64,000 bases of DNA from an uncultured Eubacteriales bacterium (GTDB taxonomy: Bacteria > Bacillota > Clostridia > Oscillospirales > Oscillospiraceae), in contig UQYT01000007.1 in NCBI GenBank assembly GCA_900545405.1, positions 1 through 64,000 on the forward strand. Direction: 5' to 3'. Position numbers and translations under genes: made by a program. The notes under the pieces are model-generated. The model made no database searches. It was given only the letters and a program-made list of their open reading frames with translations, and was not told the DNA's origin. The first letter of the stretch is position 1; each line of letters begins with the position of its first letter. Of the stretch, positions 58,276 through 64,000 are shown piece by piece.

Positions 58276-60237
58276 TCAGAGTATGCGGCGGAACTGCTTG
58301 TCGAGGTCGCGGCGGGTCAGGGTCCAGACCACGGGGCGGCCGTGCGGGCAGTAGCGCACCTCGCCGGAGCAGACGGCCTCCGCGAGGCGGAGCAGCTCCT
58401 CGGGCTCGGAGCTGCGTCCGGCCTTTATCGCGGCCTTGCAGGCCACGGTCTTTAGCAGCTCGTCCCGGGCGGCGTTCTTGTCCGGGCGGCGGCTGGAGAG
58501 CAGGGCCTCCGCCAGCTCGTCGAGCGCGGAGAGCGCCTCCTCGGGCTCGAGGCCGCAGGGCGTGGAGCGCAGCACGAAGGTGCCGTTCCCGAAGGGCTCC
58601 AGGCCAAAGCCCAGCGAGTTTATGAGCGGCAGCTCCTCCGAGAGCGCCGCGGCCGCGGCACGGTCCGGCGTGTAAGGCACCGGCTCCAGGCAGTTCTGGC
58701 TCATCACCTCCGCCTCCCGGCGGCGCAGACGGTCGTATATCATGCGCTCGTGCGCGGCGTGCTTGTCGATTACCAGCAGATTGTCGCCCTGCTGCGCGAG
58801 GATGTAGAGCTCCAGCGCCTCGCCGATGACGCGCACGGGCTCGCGCTCGCCGGCGAACATCGGCTCCTTCTCCTGTGCCGGGAGCGGCTCCGTCTCCGGC
58901 AGACGCTCCTGCACCGGCTCGGGCGGGGCCTCGGGCACCGGCGCGGGGGCTGCGGGCGCGGGGCGCGCCTCGTACTGCGGCACCCAGGGCGCGCGAGGCT
59001 GCGGCGGGGGAGTGGGCGCGGCGGGGGGCGGCTCATATCCGGTGCGGGCCCCGGCGGGCGCGCGGAAGGTGAGCTTCGGCTCCGGCGGGCACTGCACGGC
59101 GGCATAGTCCACGCCGGACTCGGTGCTCCGGCGCTCTATCTCCGGCTGGGGCCGGGGCTGCACGGGCATGGGCTGGACCTCGGCGCGGGGCGCGGGGCGC
59201 TCCGGCTCAGGGGCGGGCTCCGGGAGCTCCGGCGCGGCCTCCGGGCGGCGGGGGGTCTCCAGCGCGCCGCGCACGGCGTAATACACCGCATCGTAGACCC
59301 GGCGCTCATCGGAGAACTTGACTTCAGTCTTGGCGGGGTGGACGTTCACGTCCACGGCCGCGGGGGCGAGGTCTATGTAAACGACGCAGGCGGGGAAGCG
59401 CCCGGTCAGCAGCGTGCCGCGGTAGGCCTGCTCCACCGCCGCCTGGAGCAGCTGGGAGCGGATATAGCGCCCGTTGCAGAAGAAAAACTGCGCCGAGCGG
59501 TTGCCGCGCGCCACGGCGGGCTCCGTCACGCAGCCGCTGACGCGCACGGGCCCCTCCTCGAGCTCGATGCCGAGCATGCCGGAGGCGAGGTCGCGGCCCA
59601 GCAGGGAGTACACGGCGCTCTCCTTGCGCCCGTCGCCGGGGGTGAAGAACTCCTCCGCGCCGTCCTTGATGCAGCGAAAGCTGATGTCCGGCCTGCCGAG
59701 CGCGCAGCGCAGCGCCGCCTGGACGCAGGCCGCGCCCTCCGAGCGGTCGGATTTCATGAACTTGAGCCTCGCGGGCGTGTTGTAAAAGAGGCCGCGGACT
59801 ATCATCGTCGTGCCCGAGGGGCAGCCGGTCTCGTACATGTCGACAATCTCGCCGGCGTCGAGCTTCATGCGCACGCCGAGGTCCGCGCCGCGCTCGCAGG
59901 TGGCGAGCTCTATGTGCGAGACGCTGCTTATCGCCGCGAGGGCCTCGCCGCGGAAGCCGAGCGTGCCTATGGCCTCCAGCCCGCGCTCGTTTTGCAGCTT
60001 GCTGGTCGCGTGGCGGAGGAAGGCTATGCCCGCGTCCTCGGGCGACATGCCGCAGCCGTCGTCCGTCACGCGGATGAACTCCCGGCCGCCGCCGCGCAGC
60101 TCCACCGTGACGTTCCGCGCCCCGGCGTCGACCGCGTTTTCAAGCAGCTCCTTCACCACGGAGGCGGGCCGCTCCACCACCTCGCCGGCGGCGATGAGGT
60201 CCGCCACGAAGGGGGAGAGTATGTTTATCCTGGGCAA
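58276..60237 (-). CDS. mutL: DNA mismatch repair protein MutL
   Basis: The ATPase part shows LIAAGEVVERPASVVKELL, ENAVDAGA and GTLGFRGEALAAISS. A Pro/Glu/Ala-rich linker covers about residues 335-460. The C-terminal endonuclease domain contains DKHAAHERMIYDRL, ACKAAIKAG and CPHGRPV, so this MutL should nick DNA itself, as in bacteria without MutH. TTG 60237, eight bases after AGAAGG, gives MPRINILSPFVADLI, matching the family; GTG 60246 lies on the SD. Divergent from miaB-mutS. Confidence 0.95.
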   Translation of the reverse strand: MPRINILSPFVADLIAAGEVVERPASVVKELLENAVDAGARNVTVELRGGGREFIRVTDDGCGMSPEDAGIAFLRHATSKLQNERGLEAIGTLGFRGEALAAISSVSHIELATCERGADLGVRMKLDAGEIVDMYETGCPSGTTMIVRGLFYNTPARLKFMKSDRSEGAACVQAALRCALGRPDISFRCIKDGAEEFFTPGDGRKESAVYSLLGRDLASGMLGIELEEGPVRVSGCVTEPAVARGNRSAQFFFCNGRYIRSQLLQAAVEQAYRGTLLTGRFPACVVYIDLAPAAVDVNVHPAKTEVKFSDERRVYDAVYYAVRGALETPRRPEAAPELPEPAPEPERPAPRAEVQPMPVQPRPQPEIERRSTESGVDYAAVQCPPEPKLTFRAPAGARTGYEPPPAAPTPPPQPRAPWVPQYEARPAPAAPAPVPEAPPEPVQERLPETEPLPAQEKEPMFAGEREPVRVIGEALELYILAQQGDNLLVIDKHAAHERMIYDRLRRREAEVMSQNCLEPVPYTPDRAAAAALSEELPLINSLGFGLEPFGNGTFVLRSTPCGLEPEEALSALDELAEALLSSRRPDKNAARDELLKTVACKAAIKAGRSSEPEELLRLAEAVCSGEVRYCPHGRPVVWTLTRRDLDKQFRRIL

Positions 60238-60292
60238 TGGGGACACCTTCTTTCTGCCCTGTTGCTTTTTGGGATATTATATAGTAAAAGCG

Positions 60293-60321
60293 TTGAACTT
60301 TCCACTGCCAAATGATAAAAT
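60293..60321 (+). promoter_or_regulatory. miaB-mutS promoter
   Basis: TTGAAC (60293-60298), 17 bases, TAAAAT (60316-60321). A TATAAT-like -10 for mutL lies on the other strand near 60275-60281, so the two promoters overlap. Confidence 0.7.
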
Positions 60322-60358
60322 GTAACATTACTACAGAAAAAACATCGCCGGAGGGAAT

Positions 60359-61768
60359 ATGGCATACAAGAGAGTTGAAATACCTGCCGCGGAGCTTGAG
60401 CGGCAGAGGGAGATATGTGAGGGGATACGCACCCGCCTGGGCAGCGAGCGGCCCCTCGCCTTTGTGGACACCTACGGCTGCCAGCAGAACGAGGCCGACA
60501 GCGAGACCATCCGCGGCTATATAGAGCTCATGGGCTTCGGCTTCACGGAGGACGAGAACGAGGCCGACCTCATCGTCGTCAACACCTGTGCCGTGCGCAG
60601 TCACGCGGAGATGCGCGTGCTGGGCAACGTCGGCGCGCTCATCCACGCCAAGGCGAAAAACCCGCGGCTCATCGTCGCGGTCTGCGGCTGCATGGTGCAG
60701 CGCCCCGAGATGGCGAAGAAGATAAAGGAATCCTTCCGCGTCGTGGACCTCTGCTTCGGCCCGCACGAGCTCTGGCGCTTCCCGGAGCTCTATGAGCGCA
60801 CGCTGAGCCGGAAGGGGAGGGTGTTCGAGGTCTCGCCCTGCGAGGGCGTGGTGGCCGAGGGTCTGCCCGTGCGGCGCTCCGGCTCGGTCAAGGCCTGGCT
60901 CTCCATCATGTACGGCTGCAACAACTTCTGCACCTACTGCATCGTCCCCTACGTCCGCGGCCGCGAGCGCTCGAGGAAGTTCGACGACGTCGTCGCCGAA
61001 GCGCGCGCCCTGGTCGAGGCCGGGTACAAGGACATCACCCTCCTGGGCCAGAACGTGAACAGCTACGGCAAGGACCTCGACGAGGGGCGCGACTTCGCCG
61101 ACCTCATCCGAGAGATAAATGCCATCCCCGGCGACTTTCTCATCCGCTTCATGACCAGCCACCCGCGCGACGCGACGGAAAAGCTCTTCCGCACGATGGC
61201 CGAGTGCGAAAAGTGCGCAAAGCACATCCACCTGCCCGTGCAGTCCGGCAGCAGCCGCGTGCTCAAGGCCATGAACCGGCACTACGACCGCGAGAAGTAC
61301 CTCGCCCTTGTCGACATGGCCCGCTCCTACATGCCGGACCTCGTGCTGACGACGGACATCATCGTCGGCTTCCCCGGCGAGACGGCGGAGGACTTTGCCG
61401 AGACGCTCTCGCTCGTCGAACAGGTGCGCTATGACGCGATGTTCACCTTCATCTTCTCGCCCCGCGAGGGCACGCCCGCGGCCACGATGCCGGACCCGGT
61501 GTCGAGGGAGGAAAAACAGGTCTGGTTTGACCAGCTGATCGAGACCGCGAACCGCATCTCGGGCGAGAAGCATCAGGAATACATAGGCCGGAAGCTCCGC
61601 GTCCTGGTGGACGGGGAGACGGGCAGGGGGGAGTACAACCTCTCCGCGCGCACGAACGGCGGGCGGCTGGTGCACCTCAAGGCCGACCCCTCGCTCGTCG
61701 GCAGCTTTATCGAGGCCGAGATAACGGACGGCAACACCTGGGCGCTCTACGGCGTCCCGGCGGAATGA
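60359..61768 (+). CDS. miaB: tRNA-2-methylthio-N6-dimethylallyladenosine synthase
   Basis: This radical-SAM enzyme adds a methylthio group at C2 of i6A37, the product of MiaA. The N-terminal auxiliary cluster cysteines lie in TYGCQQNEADS, VNTCAVR and CGCM; the radical-SAM motif is YGCNNFCTYCIVPYVRG. A TRAM domain ends the protein (about residues 400-469). The SD is GGAGGG. It lies 22 bases before mutS and is probably co-transcribed with it. Confidence 0.96.
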   Translation: MAYKRVEIPAAELERQREICEGIRTRLGSERPLAFVDTYGCQQNEADSETIRGYIELMGFGFTEDENEADLIVVNTCAVRSHAEMRVLGNVGALIHAKAKNPRLIVAVCGCMVQRPEMAKKIKESFRVVDLCFGPHELWRFPELYERTLSRKGRVFEVSPCEGVVAEGLPVRRSGSVKAWLSIMYGCNNFCTYCIVPYVRGRERSRKFDDVVAEARALVEAGYKDITLLGQNVNSYGKDLDEGRDFADLIREINAIPGDFLIRFMTSHPRDATEKLFRTMAECEKCAKHIHLPVQSGSSRVLKAMNRHYDREKYLALVDMARSYMPDLVLTTDIIVGFPGETAEDFAETLSLVEQVRYDAMFTFIFSPREGTPAATMPDPVSREEKQVWFDQLIETANRISGEKHQEYIGRKLRVLVDGETGRGEYNLSARTNGGRLVHLKADPSLVGSFIEAEITDGNTWALYGVPAE

Positions 61769-61790
61769 TACCGGGAAAGGAGGCGGCGGC

Positions 61791-64000
61791 ATGGCGGAAA
61801 AGACCCCGATGCGAAGGCAGTACGAGGAGATAAAGAGCAGATACCCGGACTGCATGCTGCTTTTCCGGCTCGGCGACTTCTACGAGATGTTCGACGAGGA
61901 CGCGCAGACCGCCGCGGACGAGCTTGACCTAATGCTCACCACGCGCGACAGGAACAAGCCCCCGGAGGAGCAGACCCCCATGTGCGGCGTGCCCTATCAC
62001 GCCGCCAACAGCTATATAAAAAAGCTCATAGACCACGGCCACAAGGTCGCCGTCTGCGACCAGCTGGAGGACCCGGCGCTGACCAAGGGCCTTGTGAAGC
62101 GCGACGTCATCCGCGTCATCACCCCCGGCACGGTCACGGACGAGGGCATGCTCGACTACGAGCGGCCAAACTATCTCTGCGCCCTCTGGCTGGACGGACG
62201 GCGCGGCGGCGCGGCCTTCTGCGACGTCTCGACGGGCGAATTCTGCGCCGCGGACTTCCCGGACTTCGCCGAGGACCACACGCTCAACGAGCTCACCCGC
62301 TTCTCGCCCAACGAGGCGGTGCTCTCCGCCGGCGCGGCGGCGAGCCGCCGGGTGACGGATTTCATCACGACGCGGGTCGAGTGCATGTACCAGGTCGAGG
62401 ACGCGGGCTTTGAATACGCCGCGGCCGAGCGGCAGCTGCTGCACCACTTCGGCGTCTCCTCCCTGGAGGAGCTGGGCCTCGCCGACTGCGAGGGCGCGGT
62501 CCGCGCCTCCGGCGCGCTGCTCGGCTACATCGGCGAGACGCAGAAGTGCGACATGAAGCACATAAGCCGCCTCGACCTCTTCGAGGGCGGCCGGTACATG
62601 GAGCTCGACTACGCCACGCGCCGCAGCCTGGAGCTCACCGAGACTATGCGCAGCGGCGAAAAGTCCGGCAGCCTGCTGGGCATACTGGACTTCACCAAGA
62701 CGCCCATGGGCGGGCGGCTGCTCCGCACCTGGGTGGAGCGCCCGCTGCTCTCCGCGGCGGAGATAGGCCGCCGCCACGCGGCAGTGCAGGAGCTCGTATC
62801 CGACAGCATGCGCCGCGCGGAGCTCATCCGCGCCATGACCGGCATGGGCGACATGCTGCGCATACTCGCCCGCGTCTCCAACGGCACGGCGAGCCCCCGG
62901 GACCTGAACGTCCTCATGCGCGCGGCGGAGCGCGTGCCGGACATGCTCGCGCTCTTGCAGGGCAGCAGCTCCGCCCTGCTCAAGAACGCCGCCGCGATGG
63001 ACAGCCTCGCCGACGTCTGCTCCGACATCAAGGCCGCCATCAGCGACAAGCCGAACCTCCTCGTCCACGAGGGCGGCATCCTGCGCGAGGGCTATTCCGA
63101 GCAGGTGGACCGCCTGCGCAACGTCCGCGACAAGGGCACCAAGCTGATAACCGAGATGGAGGCCGCCGAGCGCGAGCGCACGGGCATAAAACGCCTCAAG
63201 ATAGGCTATAACCGGGTCTACGGCTACTACATCGACGTGCCCAAGACCTTCACCGGCGAGCTGCCCGAGGACTATGTCCGCAAGCAGACCCTCGTCGCCA
63301 ACGAGCGCTATTTCACCGCCGAGCTCAAGCAGCTGGAGACCGAGCTCACCACGGCGCAGGAGCGGGTCTGCCAGCTGGAGTACAAGTACTTCTGCGACCT
63401 GCGCGACTCCATCGCCGACCGCGTGGAGCGCATCCAGGCCACGGCGGAGCAGATAGCCGTGGTGGACACCCTCTGCTCCCTCGCCGAGGCCGCCGTCCGC
63501 TACAACTACTGCCGCCCGGAGTTCGACCTCTCCGGCACCATCGACATCAAAGACGGCCGCCACCCGGTGGTCGAGCGGCTGCAGAAGGACACGCTCTTCG
63601 TGCCCAACGACGCCCACCTCGACCAGTCGGACGAGCGCGTGCTCATCATAACCGGCCCGAACATGGCCGGCAAGAGCACCTACATGCGCCAGACGGCGCT
63701 GATCGTGCTCATGGCCCAGATAGGCTCCTTCGTCCCGGCGAAGAGCGCCACGCTCAGCGTTGTGGACAGGGTGTTCACGCGCATCGGCGCCTCGGACGAC
63801 CTCTCGGCCGGGCAGAGCACCTTCATGGTGGAGATGAGCGAGGTGGCGGGCATACTCCGCTCCGCCACGCGCAGCAGCCTCATCCTCCTCGACGAGATAG
63901 GCCGCGGCACCTCCACCTACGACGGCATGGCCATAGCCCGCGCCGTGCTCGAATACTGCGCCGACAAGCGCCGCCTGGGGGCCAAGACCCTCTTTTCCAC
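61791..64000 (+). CDS. mutS: DNA mismatch repair protein MutS (3' end beyond window)
   Basis: MutS recognises mismatches with the Phe-x-Glu motif, here in FRLGDFYEMFDEDA near residue 28. The connector and lever domains follow, then the ATPase with Walker A TGPNMAGKSTYMRQ and the Walker B region LILLDEIGRGTSTYDG. ATG 61791 lies seven bases after AAAGGAGG. The frame is open at 64000 after about 736 residues, so about 120-140 are missing. miaB-mutS are together, with mutL divergent. Confidence 0.96.
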   Translation, partial: MAEKTPMRRQYEEIKSRYPDCMLLFRLGDFYEMFDEDAQTAADELDLMLTTRDRNKPPEEQTPMCGVPYHAANSYIKKLIDHGHKVAVCDQLEDPALTKGLVKRDVIRVITPGTVTDEGMLDYERPNYLCALWLDGRRGGAAFCDVSTGEFCAADFPDFAEDHTLNELTRFSPNEAVLSAGAAASRRVTDFITTRVECMYQVEDAGFEYAAAERQLLHHFGVSSLEELGLADCEGAVRASGALLGYIGETQKCDMKHISRLDLFEGGRYMELDYATRRSLELTETMRSGEKSGSLLGILDFTKTPMGGRLLRTWVERPLLSAAEIGRRHAAVQELVSDSMRRAELIRAMTGMGDMLRILARVSNGTASPRDLNVLMRAAERVPDMLALLQGSSSALLKNAAAMDSLADVCSDIKAAISDKPNLLVHEGGILREGYSEQVDRLRNVRDKGTKLITEMEAAERERTGIKRLKIGYNRVYGYYIDVPKTFTGELPEDYVRKQTLVANERYFTAELKQLETELTTAQERVCQLEYKYFCDLRDSIADRVERIQATAEQIAVVDTLCSLAEAAVRYNYCRPEFDLSGTIDIKDGRHPVVERLQKDTLFVPNDAHLDQSDERVLIITGPNMAGKSTYMRQTALIVLMAQIGSFVPAKSATLSVVDRVFTRIGASDDLSAGQSTFMVEMSEVAGILRSATRSSLILLDEIGRGTSTYDGMAIARAVLEYCADKRRLGAKTLFS

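Overview
The window is about 64 kb of GC-rich chromosomal DNA from an endospore-forming member of the Bacillota (class Clostridia, most like the Oscillospiraceae/Ruminococcaceae). The evidence is the gene set (remB beside gyrB, sepF, DivIVA, a germination protease gene gpr, Soj/Spo0J-type parAB with two parS sites), SD sequences of the AGGAGG type, sigma-A promoters of the TTGACA/TATAAT type with 17-bp spacers, and frequent GTG and TTG starts. It contains the replication origin region: dnaA, dnaN, yaaA, recF, remB, gyrB and gyrA run leftward from about 30.9 kb.

Layout. (1) 0-5 kb: a leftward operon encoding two proteins of the 2-hydroxyacyl-CoA dehydratase (HgdB) family, a small membrane protein and a zinc-ribbon protein, next to an AraC-type and a divergent TetR-type regulator. 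(2) 5-10.7 kb: an unknown membrane protein, a MerR regulator fused to membrane segments, a DegV lipid-binding protein, miaA and hfq. (3) 10.7-18.4 kb: the distal division-and-wall cluster yggS-sepF-divIVA-ileS-lspA-rluD. (4) 18.4-19.4 kb: gene-free composite repeats. (5) 19.4-30.9 kb: acetyltransferase, ABC exporter, rnhA, then the gyrA-to-dnaA block. (6) 31-38.3 kb: mfd, a PrsA-like foldase, an AI-2E/PerM-type membrane protein, an apparent autonomous ncRNA unit and a GntR regulator. (7) 38.3-49 kb: a repeat, proS, a HAAS-like membrane protein operon with a thioesterase, a tiny lipoprotein, a malic enzyme-fumarase operon, asnS and cysK from overlapping divergent promoters, and a lipid kinase. 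(8) 49-51.6 kb: rpmG-secE-nusG-rplK-rplA, ending before rplJL. (9) 51.6-64 kb: serS, parB, parA, parS, gpr, rpsT, ruvX, folC, mutL, miaB and the start of mutS, which runs off the right edge.

Most genes are housekeeping: initiation, supercoiling and segregation of the chromosome (dnaA, dnaN, gyrAB, parAB), mismatch and transcription-coupled repair (mutSL, mfd, recF), tRNA charging and modification (ileS, proS, asnS, serS, miaA, miaB), and ribosome and translocon components.

The most unusual content is non-coding. A family of about 150-bp elements made of consecutive hairpins and ending in an intrinsic terminator (called A here) sits just downstream of genes, always in the sense of the gene, at four separate loci. 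Compensatory base changes between copies support the hairpins. A is often followed by a second, about 430-bp repeat (called B). One A copy has removed the stop codon of the AraC-type gene. A separate array of palindromes lies between mutL and folC, and a promoter-to-terminator unit of about 285 nt without a coding frame lies at 37.2 kb. No tRNA, rRNA, CRISPR array, prophage or intact insertion sequence was seen.
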